DNA of 20,955 nt from positions 1-20,955 of IMG/VR virus record IMGVR_UViG_3300006128_000075; one strand, given 5' to 3'. Below the pieces are notes generated by a model. It saw nothing but the letters and a program-made list of their open reading frames with translations, had not been told where the DNA came from and made no database searches. The position numbers and the translations under genes are program-made. Source of the DNA: a virus. The first letter of the stretch is position 1. Each line of letters starts with the position of its first letter. Positions 8,016 to 15,547 of this stretch are shown here, in pieces.

Positions 8016-8773
8016 ATATCTCCATAAATTCTGAGGATTTCTTCAACTGCAGGATGACGTTCAATGTCACCGCCGTTGAACTCAACGCAGCCAACGTATT
8101 CACTGTCACGGAAACGATCCATTAGACGATTAAAGTCTAACAATCCATTTTCACCCTCAGTTCTGTCAGTTTGGCGAATATCACCAGTAACAATAATTTT
8201 ACTGCCTTCGCCAATACGAGTAAGCAACATTTTCATTTGATTTGGAGTTGCATTCTGCATTTCATCAGCAATAATCATACTTTTCTTAAATGTGCGACCA
8301 CGCATAAATGCTAGAGGGCAAATTTCAATAACTTGACTATCTACCATTTGCATCGTTTCACGAACTGTATAATACTCATGTAGCACATCAAAAAGTGGTT
8401 TTGTCCATGGCTCCATTTTTTGATTTAGGTCGCCAGGTAAAAACCCATGTTTCTCACCTTCTACTCCCACCGCTGGACGCGTTAAGATTATCTTGTCAAT
8501 CTCACGCTCTTTAAGTGCTTTGATTGCTGCTTGCATTGCCAGTAATGTTTTACCAGTACCTGCTGGACCGCTTGCAATTACAATAGAGATATCTGGATTT
8601 AGTAGTAGGTCAAGATAGTTTTCTTGATTGATATTTCGAGGAATTATTTCAACTCGTCGTTTCTTTTCTGGTAGAAACTGTTCTATTTGGGTTATGTTGT
8701 TGTAGTTTTTGCTGTAGGACTGATTGTTTGGGTTCATGTGTTGATTGTTTTTCTGTCTACGCTTATTCTGCAT
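8012..8773 (-). CDS. phoH: PhoH-like P-loop ATPase
   Basis: 253 residues, the only minus-strand gene. Start chosen at ATG 8773 (MQNKRRQK) because AGGGA lies about 7 nt upstream on the minus strand; a longer frame to 8983 would run through the intergenic region and into the divergent gene. Walker A is GPAGTGKT at residues 69-76, Walker B is IIADEMQN with D170/E171, and TGDIRQTD follows near 197-204, the standard PhoH core order. GVEGEKHGFLPGDLNQKM around 103-120 is also typical. PhoH proteins are ATPases tied to phosphate stress in bacteria and are very common in marine phages, where RNA metabolism or helicase roles have been proposed. The first 40 residues are low-complexity Asn/Gln/Lys. The 3' end overlaps the convergent gene by 4 nt. 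Confidence 0.92.
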   Translation of the reverse strand: MQNKRRQKNNQHMNPNNQSYSKNYNNITQIEQFLPEKKRRVEIIPRNINQENYLDLLLNPDISIVIASGPAGTGKTLLAMQAAIKALKEREIDKIILTRPAVGVEGEKHGFLPGDLNQKMEPWTKPLFDVLHEYYTVRETMQMVDSQVIEICPLAFMRGRTFKKSMIIADEMQNATPNQMKMLLTRIGEGSKIIVTGDIRQTDRTEGENGLLDFNRLMDRFRDSEYVGCVEFNGGDIERHPAVEEILRIYGDI

Positions 8774-8885
8774 TTTGTATCCCTGTGTTGGTTGTAACAC
8801 ATAATTATTTAAGATTGTAATATGACAATTAAGTCGTAATCTTTGATGTATCGTTTTCTGCATAAATATCTCAAAGGTGTCCGTA
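8774..8885. promoter_or_regulatory. Divergent intergenic region between phoH and the 8886 gene
   Basis: The largest gap in the window (112 nt) and the only divergent one. It must hold the start signals for phoH (AGGGA on the minus strand) and for the + strand gene (AAAGG at 8873-8877, 8 nt before ATG 8886). CATAAATA at 8861-8868 is one mismatch from the T4 late box and is suitably placed for the + strand unit. A weak, imperfect dyad (AGATT at about 8814, AATCT at about 8840) lies in the middle. No clear sigma70 promoter for phoH could be identified. Confidence 0.4.
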
Positions 8886-9431
8886 ATGTCAGTAAAGCCA
8901 AATTTAAATTCAGTTAAAAAATTGTTTATGAGTGATGCTAGCTTGAATATGCTATGCGACTTTGAACGAGTACTAGATAACATGGATTTTTATGCATTTC
9001 CTAATTGGAGAATTGGTGAATTAGTAGAAGGACCAATGATAAGTCGTTATTGGGTTAAATGTAAATTTATGTGGCCGTTTGATCGTATGCCAGACCCAGC
9101 AGCAGCAAAACGATTAATACCATATGGTGCAAAAATTACTTACAAAAAAGATAAAGTTCAAATGCCTGTAAAGATTCGTAGCCCACAAGATATTCGACCT
9201 GGTAGTCACAAAGGTCGGTTAATGGATTTTCCAGTGTGGTATGTAGAAATGATGTTGCCCAAAAAACTAATGGCAGATATTAAACAAGGTTCAGTAGATA
9301 TTGCTGGCGAAGAAGTTGATTTAGCCGATTTACAAAATAGTATTGAAAAAGGCTTAACTGATAAGAGTGTTACACAAAACAGTCAGCAGTCTGCTCAAGC
9401 ACCAGAAGAAACAGGAGCAACAGAAATTTAA
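8886..9431 (+). CDS. Hypothetical protein, possible structural or assembly role
   Basis: 181 residues from ATG 8886, chosen over the in-frame GTG at 8877 because AAAGG at 8873-8877 then has an 8-nt spacing. I recognise no named family. The middle (FPNWRIGELVEGP at about residues 37-49, then WVKCKFMWPFDRMPDP near 54-69 and PYGAKI) resembles conserved hypotheticals of marine T4-like phages. The last 40 residues are low-complexity Gln, Ser, Thr, Ala and Glu, probably disordered. The stop is followed directly by the next ATG with no gap. A late-type box lies upstream and lysis genes follow, which fits late expression, but this is inference. Confidence 0.65.
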   Translation: MSVKPNLNSVKKLFMSDASLNMLCDFERVLDNMDFYAFPNWRIGELVEGPMISRYWVKCKFMWPFDRMPDPAAAKRLIPYGAKITYKKDKVQMPVKIRSPQDIRPGSHKGRLMDFPVWYVEMMLPKKLMADIKQGSVDIAGEEVDLADLQNSIEKGLTDKSVTQNSQQSAQAPEETGATEI

Positions 9432-9953
9432 ATGTCTCAGTTACTTTCAGAAGGTTTGCAAATAGGCGACTTAAATTATCTAGTAAGTGAAAAAATTCAC
9501 ATTGACGAATATAACAGCAAAATGGGACAGGCAAGTGATGTTGTAACCCTTAGCTTTAAGGTTCGCGATATCATGCCAGCAAATGATTTAGTAAGTTATT
9601 TAGAAAATGGTTATGATTGGATATTAGACGCTGATGTCAGCACAGGCGAAGTTAGTGATAATAATCGCCTTGTATTTGTGGAAGCACAACGCAGACCTGG
9701 TTTATACAAGTATATTAGTGAAATGCTCACTGATTTAGATCATCTTACTGGAATTAAACTTGATAAGTGGAAATTCAAATGGTTCATGAGTGAAGATTAT
9801 TTGCCTCTTAACGAAGAAACATTTGAAAAAGTTGTACCAACAACACCAGATAAATACGAAAAGAGTGTTGCAGCTTTTGCATCATACAAAACTGAATCAC
9901 AAAAACTAACCGACGATATTAATACAATCAAAAAATTAAGTGGGATCATCTAA
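9432..9953 (+). CDS. Hypothetical T4-like phage protein with a possible protease-leader N-terminus
   Basis: 173 residues starting immediately after the previous stop. It is an alpha/beta protein. The block at about residues 23-80 (IHIDEYNSKMGQ, VVTLSFKVRD, NDLVSYLENGYDWILDADVS, VFVEAQRR) looks like a family repeatedly found in marine myophage genomes without assigned function. The N-terminus MSQLLSEG contains Leu-Ser-Glu-Gly, which matches the T4 gp21 prohead-protease rule ((L/I)-x-E before A/G/S), but one such match by chance is plausible. The stop overlaps the i-spanin start as TAATG. Confidence 0.62.
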   Translation: MSQLLSEGLQIGDLNYLVSEKIHIDEYNSKMGQASDVVTLSFKVRDIMPANDLVSYLENGYDWILDADVSTGEVSDNNRLVFVEAQRRPGLYKYISEMLTDLDHLTGIKLDKWKFKWFMSEDYLPLNEETFEKVVPTTPDKYEKSVAAFASYKTESQKLTDDINTIKKLSGII

Positions 9954-10354
9954 TGTTTGGATTTAGCCTCTGGAAAATATTTGTTATCATTGGTTTAATC
10001 GGCGCAGGCGTTGGGTATTTTAAATATACTCAAGATGAATTAGCTAGATTAAATCAAGAGGTTGCTACAAAAGACTTTGCTCTTAAAACAACTACCGCAA
10101 CTCTTGAAAAAACACAAGCAGACCTTAAAGAACAACAAGCAATTTCACAAAAAACATTTGATGATTACCAAGCTGCTCGTAACGAAGTAAATGACATCCA
10201 AGAAAAGTTTACAAAAAATAATCGTGACCTCGGTGCATTTGCACAAAGCAAGCCTACCGAATTACAAAAGCGTATGAATGATGCAACAGCCAAATCATTC
10301 CGCTGCATAGAAGATACAGTCAACAAAGGTTTAGTCAATGCAAAAGGTTGTTAA
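9953..10354 (+). CDS. Rz: Rz-like inner-membrane spanin (i-spanin)
   Basis: 133 residues with classic i-spanin topology: a short N-terminus, one membrane segment at about residues 5-24 (LWKIFVIIGLIGAGVGYF), then a long, charged, heptad-like periplasmic helix (about 25-100) rich in Gln, Lys, Glu and Ala. The o-spanin gene begins inside its 3' end (17-nt overlap, different frame), the arrangement typical of Rz/Rz1 pairs. Spanins fuse the inner and outer membranes in the last lysis step, so the pair points to a Gram-negative host. It ends in Gly-Cys. Sequence identity to lambda Rz is not evident; the call rests on topology and gene arrangement. Confidence 0.8.
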   Translation: MFGFSLWKIFVIIGLIGAGVGYFKYTQDELARLNQEVATKDFALKTTTATLEKTQADLKEQQAISQKTFDDYQAARNEVNDIQEKFTKNNRDLGAFAQSKPTELQKRMNDATAKSFRCIEDTVNKGLVNAKGC

Positions 10355-10736
10355 AATTCTGCCTCTATTTTTATTTCTCGCCGCTTGTCAGACAATGCAG
10401 CCAACTACTGCAGTTGTTACTGTTGAACGTCCAACTCTTGTGCTGCCAAGCGTAGACCAAGTTAAGTTAAATGATGTTGAATGGCATGTGGTAAATAAAG
10501 CAGCAAAACCAGGAAGTGAAGATCACATTGACACGGCATTTGGAAAAGCACATAGCGAAAGCCTTTTCGCCATTAGTCCAAGAGATTACGAAGACATGGC
10601 AGTTAACCAAGCCAACCTTGTTAAAGTCATTAGACAATATCAAGCACAAATTAACGCCTATAAGCAATACTACGATAGCCAAGCCTCTACTCCAGGTACA
10701 ACTAAATCAGGAAGCACCAGTGGCAGCACCAATTGA
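10338..10736 (+). CDS. Rz1: Rz1-like outer-membrane lipoprotein spanin (o-spanin)
   Basis: 132 residues. The first 17 form a lipoprotein signal: Lys3/Lys6, hydrophobic ILPLFLFL, then lipobox LAAC with the lipidated Cys at residue 17. The mature part is hydrophilic, with a helical segment near 75-110 (MAVNQANLVKVIRQYQAQI) and a Ser/Thr/Gly tail. It overlaps the i-spanin by 17 nt, with AAAGG about 9 nt upstream of its ATG. It is longer than lambda Rz1 (60 aa) but within the range of non-embedded o-spanins. It should sit in the inner leaflet of the outer membrane and pair with the product of 9953-10354. The holin-like gene starts within its 3' end. Confidence 0.8.
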   Translation: MQKVVKILPLFLFLAACQTMQPTTAVVTVERPTLVLPSVDQVKLNDVEWHVVNKAAKPGSEDHIDTAFGKAHSESLFAISPRDYEDMAVNQANLVKVIRQYQAQINAYKQYYDSQASTPGTTKSGSTSGSTN

Positions 10737-11337
10737 AGATGATGACGAACCAGTTGGTCCTCGTCGTATGGCTGATGATGAACGTCCAGCGGATGCTCAG
10801 TTAAAAACTGCTGCTCCTATAGAAGTTGCTGCTCCCCCTGTTCCACTATCCAATGACATTGAACTTCGCAAATTAATGCTTGAAGAAATGCGCTTCCATC
10901 TTGAAGAACGCAAAGAAGTTCATAAGATGTCAATTGAAATTCGTCACGAAGAACAACGTGAAGATGAAATTGCTTATGAACGTGCACAAATAGCCAAAGA
11001 AGAAACCAAAAAAGAAGATAAAGCAAGCGAACACTGGATGAAGTCATATTGGCGTCCAGCAATGGGTTGGCTTTATATGTTAATTTGTTTCTTTGACTTT
11101 GTTGCTGCACCAGTGCTAAGCATGCTGATGCCAATTTTCTTGAAAAGCTTGGGCGCAAATACAGTTACCTATGCTCAATGGCAAAGTCTCACGCTATCAA
11201 ATGGTGGGTTAATTCATCTTGCATTTGGTGCTATTCTTGGTATCTCTGCATATGGCAGAACACAAGAGAAAACATCAGCAGCAAGTGCAGCAACTGCTGC
11301 AACAAAACCACCAGGTGGTTCAGTTAGCACGACTTAA
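10720..11337 (+). CDS. Holin-like membrane protein (GTA holin / 3TM family type)
   Basis: 205 residues from GTG 10720, preferred because AGGA at 10709-10712 lies 7 nt upstream. An in-frame ATG at 10516 would add 68 residues read in a second frame over the o-spanin gene, and no good ribosome site was noted there. The first 100 residues are acidic/proline-rich, then a charged coiled coil (about 45-105, many Glu/Arg/Lys). WRPAMGWLYMLICFFDFVAAP at 111-131 begins the first membrane segment (quoted in part: WRPAMGWLY). A second lies near 163-183 (GGLIHLAFGAILGISAYG). The SYWRP motif and the LTLSNGGLIHLAFG block resemble the GTA_holin_3TM family. The location next to spanins supports a lysis role; no endolysin was found nearby. 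Confidence 0.75.
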   Translation: MAAPIEDDDEPVGPRRMADDERPADAQLKTAAPIEVAAPPVPLSNDIELRKLMLEEMRFHLEERKEVHKMSIEIRHEEQREDEIAYERAQIAKEETKKEDKASEHWMKSYWRPAMGWLYMLICFFDFVAAPVLSMLMPIFLKSLGANTVTYAQWQSLTLSNGGLIHLAFGAILGISAYGRTQEKTSAASAATAATKPPGGSVSTT

Positions 11338-11340
11338 TAC

Positions 11341-11369
11341 TTGACAACTATACTGTATTAAGGCATAAT
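11341..11369 (+). promoter_or_regulatory. Sigma70-type promoter directly before the dnaJ-like gene
   Basis: TTGACA at 11341-11346, a 17-nt spacer, and CATAAT at 11364-11369. The ATG is at 11377, so the expected start site coincides with or just precedes the A of the start codon, and no Shine-Dalgarno is visible. The 14-mer ATACTTGACAACTA (11337-11350) recurs exactly at 12252-12265 before the clpA gene. Confidence 0.65.
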
Positions 11370-11376
11370 TACCTTT

Positions 11377-12249
11377 ATGAATCATTATGAAACACTTGGT
11401 GTAAGCGAAAATGTATCTGCTGATGAATTAAAATCAGCATTTAGAAAACTTGCAAAACAACATCACCCAGACATGGGTGGTGATCAAGCAAAATTTCAAC
11501 AAATTAATGAAGCCTATACTACCCTGAGTGATCCTAATAGTCGTGCGCACTATGATCACACATTGCGTAATCCACAACCACAATTTCAAGGTAACCCATT
11601 TGGACAACGTGCTGGAAATCCGTTTGAATTTCATTTTAATTTTGGCGGCGGACCTGACCCAATGTCTGCATTTCATGACCAATTTTTTAATCAATTTGGT
11701 TTTCAAGCTAGACAACAACAGCGTAATCGCAACCTAAGAGTTGCTATAGATTTAGATTTTGCAGAGACTATAAGTGGTGTTAAAAAAGTAATTAACTATC
11801 GTACTACAAATACTAATGAAACCTTAGAAATTGAAATACCAGCAGGTATTGAAAATGGCAACATTTTTACAATACAAGGACGTGGCGACGATGCTAATAT
11901 CTCTATACCTCGTGGTAATCTTGAAATAGTAATAAATGTCAAACCGCATCCTAGATTTATTCGCAGCAATGAAAATATTATTGAAGATTTAACTGTTGAT
12001 TGTTTTCAAGCAATGACAGGAACAGTAATCCCACTTATACTGCCAAGTGGAAAGTTTATCGAACTTAATATACCTGCTGGCACACAAAATAATTCACAAT
12101 TTGGTATTACAGACGAAGGTTTTCCAAGAGGAAACGGAACTCGTGGCAAGTATATTGCAAAAATTAATATTTTAATTCCAACCGCACTTACGCTTGATCA
12201 ACTTAATTTAATTCGAGAAATACAAAACATTAAACCTGTAAATACTTAA
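11377..12249 (+). CDS. DnaJ-like co-chaperone without zinc finger (CbpA type)
   Basis: 290 residues. A complete J-domain spans about 1-65, starting MNHYETLGVSENVS and carrying the HPD motif at residues 30-32 (QHHPDMGG) that triggers DnaK ATP hydrolysis. A Gly/Phe/Asn-rich linker follows (about 66-115), then two beta-sandwich substrate-binding domains (about 118-285). There is no CxxCxGxG zinc region between them, so it is class II, like E. coli CbpA (306 aa). It would work with host DnaK, as no DnaK is seen here. It has its own promoter and lies directly upstream of the ClpA-type unfoldase, which shares the same promoter motif, so the two probably act in one protein-quality or remodelling programme. 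Confidence 0.9.
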   Translation: MNHYETLGVSENVSADELKSAFRKLAKQHHPDMGGDQAKFQQINEAYTTLSDPNSRAHYDHTLRNPQPQFQGNPFGQRAGNPFEFHFNFGGGPDPMSAFHDQFFNQFGFQARQQQRNRNLRVAIDLDFAETISGVKKVINYRTTNTNETLEIEIPAGIENGNIFTIQGRGDDANISIPRGNLEIVINVKPHPRFIRSNENIIEDLTVDCFQAMTGTVIPLILPSGKFIELNIPAGTQNNSQFGITDEGFPRGNGTRGKYIAKINILIPTALTLDQLNLIREIQNIKPVNT

Positions 12250-12255
12250 ATATAC

Positions 12256-12283
12256 TTGACAACTACTAAATTTATGCTATATT
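12256..12283 (+). promoter_or_regulatory. Sigma70-type promoter directly before the clpA gene
   Basis: TTGACA at 12256-12261, a 16-nt spacer, and TATATT at 12278-12283. The ATG at 12290 is 6 nt downstream of the -10 box, placing the start site on the start codon. No Shine-Dalgarno is visible. It shares the 14-mer ATACTTGACAACTA with the promoter at 11341. Confidence 0.65.
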
Positions 12284-12289
12284 AATAAT

Positions 12290-14527
12290 ATGACACAGTT
12301 TAATAACAGCAACGACCTTGATAAAATTGTGCGCATGGCTAAGCAACATGCGGCAGATAACAATCACCAATATTTTACAGTTGAGCATTTACTGCTTAGT
12401 ATGCTTCACGAAAAAGGATTCAAAAAAGTTCTTGAATCTATTGGTATTGATGTATTAGAACTAGTAAATGAATTAGAAGATTACATTGCTAGTAATATTC
12501 CAATTAATAACAAAAGTGAAGAAGAACCTAAAAAAACACAAAGCCTTGAACGAGTGTTTAATCGTGCATTTACCCAAGTAATTTTACTTGGTCGTCAAAA
12601 TATTCATATTACCGATTTATATCTATCTATTAGCAAAGAATCACAAAGTCATGCTGCATTCTTTTTGCGAAAGTATGGAGTTGAACCTGAAAAAGTTGTT
12701 GAAATTTATAATAAGAATAAAAACAAAAAAAGCATCAATTTAGGCAACAATGCACTTGAAGAACATTGCACCAACCTAAATGAAATGGTTCGCAATGGTA
12801 AAGTTGAAGCTGTTATTGGTCGTGGCACTGAACTCGCTGATATGCAGCAAATTCTTGCTCGCAAAAATAAATGCAATGTTTTGCTTGTAGGCGATGCTGG
12901 TGTCGGCAAGACTGCTATTGCCGAGGGTCTTGCATATAATATTGTAAATGGCGATGTTCCGAAATTTTTGAAGGATCATGAGGTTTATAGTCTAAACATT
13001 GGTTCGCTACTTGCAGGAACAAAGTATCGTGGCGACTTTGAAGAAAAGTTGCAAGAGATTATTGCAGCAGCAACTGAACTTGGCAATATTATTTTGTTTA
13101 TTGATGAAGCACATCAAATGCGTGGAGCAGGCAGCGGAAGCAATAGTTCAGTAGATTTCTCAAATATGTTAAAACCAGCACTTGCTCGTGGTGACTTTAA
13201 AGTTATTGCCTCAACCACTTGGGAAGAATATACACAACATTTTGAAAAAGACCGTGCGCTTATGCGACGCTTCAATCGCGTTGCAGTAGATGAACCAAGT
13301 ATAGCAGATTGTAAAACAATTCTTCTTGGTATCAAAGCTAGTTACGAAACTTTTCATGGAGTAAAAATAACAGATGGTGCGATTAGTGAAGCTGTAGAAT
13401 TGAGTGCTCGTTATCAAGCAGATAAGAAACTGCCAGATAAGGCAATTGACCTTATTGATAGTGCTGCAGCATTACGCCGTACCAAGGCACGTGGCTCACG
13501 CACCATTGATGTTGCGCAGATTCGTCGTGAACTAAGTCGTATTACTAAGATTCCAGAAAGTCAATTAGGTGAAGAAAATACGCAAAAGATTATGCCTAAT
13601 ATTGGTGCCGAGATCAAAGCAGTTGTGTATAATCAAGATACTGCAGTTGACAAGGTGTTAGACCGTGTATGGGTATCACAAGCTGGTTTAAAGGCAGATA
13701 ATAAACCTGTTGGTTCGTTCTTGTTTCTTGGTCCTACAGGCACAGGCAAGACTGAACTTGCCAAGCAATTAGCAGATCGTTTAAGTATGAAGTTGCTACG
13801 CTTTGATATGAGTGAATATCAAGAGCGTCATTCTATCTCACGACTTATCGGTGCGCCACCTGGCTATGTTGGATATGAGGATGCTAACCTTGCTGGTGGC
13901 TTGCTCATTAGTGAGATTGCTAAGAACCCACATTGCATCATTCTTTTTGATGAGATAGAAAAGGCACATCCTGATGTATCACAGGTGTTATTGCAAGTTA
14001 TGGATGAAGGTTTTATTACTGGCACCAATGGCAAGCGAGCAGATTGTCGTCAGGCTATCCTTATTATGACAAGTAACTTGGGTGCTGCCGATAGCGAACG
14101 CAATGTCATTGGTTTTGGTGGCGGAACAAATAGCGATGCAGTTGATGCTGCTGTCAAAGAATACTTCCGTCCAGAGTTCCGCAATCGTGTTGATGCGATT
14201 GTTACATTCAATAAACTTGATACCGCTACAATTCGCAAGGTTGCAGAAAAGTTCATTCGTGAACTCAATGAACAACTTGCGTCAAAAAATACATCAGTAT
14301 CTCTCACTGATTCTGCGTGGAATTGGCTGTGTAAGACAGGATATACTCCAAGTCTTGGTGCTAGACCAATGCATCGCACAATTCACGAACACATTAAAGT
14401 TCCGTTAGCAAAGAAAATACTGTTTGACAAGACAGGAAATCATGCTAGTATTAAGGTAGACCTAAATGTTGACAAGTTGGAATTGGTAGCGCAAGATGAA
14501 CGAGATATCAGAACTAACGCTGATTGA
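12290..14527 (+). CDS. clpA: ClpA-type double AAA+ protein unfoldase
   Basis: 745 residues, close to E. coli ClpA (758). The N-domain (about 1-140) carries the HQYFTVEHLLLSML repeat typical of Clp_N. NBD1 has Walker A GDAGVGKT (201-208) and Walker B LFIDEAH (D272/E273). NBD2 has Walker A GPTGTGKT (481-488), Walker B LFDEIEKAH (D554/E555), and the GAPPGYVGY pore loop. The two ATPase domains are joined directly (ITKIPESQLGEE) without the roughly 125-residue coiled-coil M domain of ClpB, so it is ClpA/C-like. IGF at 607-609, in VIGFGGG, lies where ClpA has its IGL/IGF ClpP-docking loop, implying that it can dock onto host ClpP. It may redirect host proteolysis. Its 3' end overlaps the next gene by 32 nt. 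Confidence 0.93.
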   Translation: MTQFNNSNDLDKIVRMAKQHAADNNHQYFTVEHLLLSMLHEKGFKKVLESIGIDVLELVNELEDYIASNIPINNKSEEEPKKTQSLERVFNRAFTQVILLGRQNIHITDLYLSISKESQSHAAFFLRKYGVEPEKVVEIYNKNKNKKSINLGNNALEEHCTNLNEMVRNGKVEAVIGRGTELADMQQILARKNKCNVLLVGDAGVGKTAIAEGLAYNIVNGDVPKFLKDHEVYSLNIGSLLAGTKYRGDFEEKLQEIIAAATELGNIILFIDEAHQMRGAGSGSNSSVDFSNMLKPALARGDFKVIASTTWEEYTQHFEKDRALMRRFNRVAVDEPSIADCKTILLGIKASYETFHGVKITDGAISEAVELSARYQADKKLPDKAIDLIDSAAALRRTKARGSRTIDVAQIRRELSRITKIPESQLGEENTQKIMPNIGAEIKAVVYNQDTAVDKVLDRVWVSQAGLKADNKPVGSFLFLGPTGTGKTELAKQLADRLSMKLLRFDMSEYQERHSISRLIGAPPGYVGYEDANLAGGLLISEIAKNPHCIILFDEIEKAHPDVSQVLLQVMDEGFITGTNGKRADCRQAILIMTSNLGAADSERNVIGFGGGTNSDAVDAAVKEYFRPEFRNRVDAIVTFNKLDTATIRKVAEKFIRELNEQLASKNTSVSLTDSAWNWLCKTGYTPSLGARPMHRTIHEHIKVPLAKKILFDKTGNHASIKVDLNVDKLELVAQDERDIRTNAD

Positions 14528-15197
14528 ATATCGTGATCGGTTTAAAGATCATTTGTTTAAGTGGTACATTTATACTGAAAACAAGCTATGGTATGGCAAG
14601 TATCATTTTCGTATAGAATTTGCAGTTCCAAGGGATTGGGATATTCGTGAAAATATGCACAAGACCTTGAAAAATCTTGATCCGCACTGTCGTATTCGTA
14701 AAGAATCATATTTGCGTTTCTTTACCAATAGTACCACTGCACTTGATGCTATTCTTGATGACCCATCATTGCTTGCAGCAGTCAAGGGATTTACCACAAG
14801 CAATAATCAGTATATTTCTGAAATAAAAAACCTTGACGGTATCGCAGTAGATGTTAAACTGGTAAGTGAATTAAAATATAGTCCTGATGTCCCTTATCAA
14901 GTTGATTTTCACACTTATTGGGGCTGGCAAACAGGTGGTTATAGTAGCAGAAAAACACAGCGAGATAATCTACTTGAATTATATGAATTTGTTAATAATA
15001 ATAAAGATGACTTGTTCATGCCATATGAATTAAACCGTTGGTGCGTTCGTGCTGCTGCAGGTTTTGAAACAGGTTATTACTATGGTTCAGTTCGTGTATA
15101 TTGCAGAAGTAGTGATAATATTCCACTGCTGTATATGTTATTTCAAGATGGAATTAATAAAGTTTATAAGTTAGTAAAGAAAGAGAGTAAAGCGTAA
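14496..15197 (+). CDS. Hypothetical protein, 233 aa
   Basis: No named family recognised. It starts inside the clpA 3' end (32-nt overlap) and ends in a TAATG overlap with the next gene. The N-terminal half has RVxxE-like and FFTNS patterns (WYGKYHFRIEFAVPRDW at about residues 29-45, then YLRFFTNSTTALDAIL near 69-84) that resemble an uncharacterised family in T4-like phages. The C-terminal half is rich in Tyr and Trp (FHTYWGWQTGGY at about 138-149, then a GYYYGSVRVYC run near 205-215). No signal or membrane segment is evident. The start has no strong ribosome site, so coupling to clpA translation is likely. Confidence 0.65.
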   Translation: MNEISELTLIEYRDRFKDHLFKWYIYTENKLWYGKYHFRIEFAVPRDWDIRENMHKTLKNLDPHCRIRKESYLRFFTNSTTALDAILDDPSLLAAVKGFTTSNNQYISEIKNLDGIAVDVKLVSELKYSPDVPYQVDFHTYWGWQTGGYSSRKTQRDNLLELYEFVNNNKDDLFMPYELNRWCVRAAAGFETGYYYGSVRVYCRSSDNIPLLYMLFQDGINKVYKLVKKESKA

Positions 15198-15547
15198 TGA
15201 ATAAAGCATTAGCAACAGCCCTTATCAATCGCGGTGTCGTGAATAGCAAGACTCGTATTCTAGCACGTTGTCCTGTACCAGCTTTTGGCGGTATGCCAAT
15301 GGAAAAACAATTATTTCTTAATGTAGATAAAGTTGTTAGCGATGAAGGCACAATGAAGTTTATTTCTTCACATCGTAGCGGTCGCAAGTTCAGTGTACCG
15401 ATTGATAAAATTGATGAGATTGATGGAATGGAACCTACTCGTTTAGGTCTTGCTTATGATATTAAACCAAATGGTGCCGCACGTGGTGGCGGCAAAAAGC
15501 GTGGACGCAAGCCTAGAATAAATACATTGGAGAATATCAATGGCTAA
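15197..15547 (+). CDS. Small basic hypothetical protein with AT-hook-like tail
   Basis: 116 residues, coupled to the previous gene (TAATG) and overlapping the next ATG by 8 nt. The body (about 1-80) is an alpha/beta unit of unknown family. The C-terminus has GGGKKRGRKPR at about residues 97-107, a Gly/Arg/Lys segment resembling the AT-hook core (GRP flanked by basic residues, here GRKP), suggesting DNA or RNA contact. No catalytic motif is seen. The function is unknown; the binding idea is inference from composition. Confidence 0.62.
   Translation: MNKALATALINRGVVNSKTRILARCPVPAFGGMPMEKQLFLNVDKVVSDEGTMKFISSHRSGRKFSVPIDKIDEIDGMEPTRLGLAYDIKPNGAARGGGKKRGRKPRINTLENING

Noticed and set aside
8814-8845. 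Imperfect dyad AGATT...GAC / GTC...AATCT between phoH and the 8886 gene
   Set aside because: Asymmetric arms and few matched bases; not distinguishable from chance in AT-rich DNA.
8877-8885. GTG start at 8877 for the gene beginning at 8886
   Set aside because: The AAAGG ribosome site overlaps this GTG; it is properly spaced only for ATG 8886.
8774-8983. N-terminal extension of phoH to an upstream ATG at 8983
   Set aside because: It reads through the divergent intergenic region and the start of the + strand gene at 8886, has no PhoH similarity, and ATG 8773 has a good AGGGA ribosome site.
10516-10719. Longer start for the holin-like gene at ATG 10516
   Set aside because: The extra 68 residues lie wholly over the o-spanin gene in another frame; GTG 10720 has AGGA at a 7-nt spacing and gives a 17-nt overlap typical of this cassette.
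14050-14408. Open frames of 95-109 codons on both strands inside the 3' half of clpA
   Set aside because: They are other-frame readings of a well-conserved AAA+ domain, with no ribosome sites noted and no recognisable protein features.
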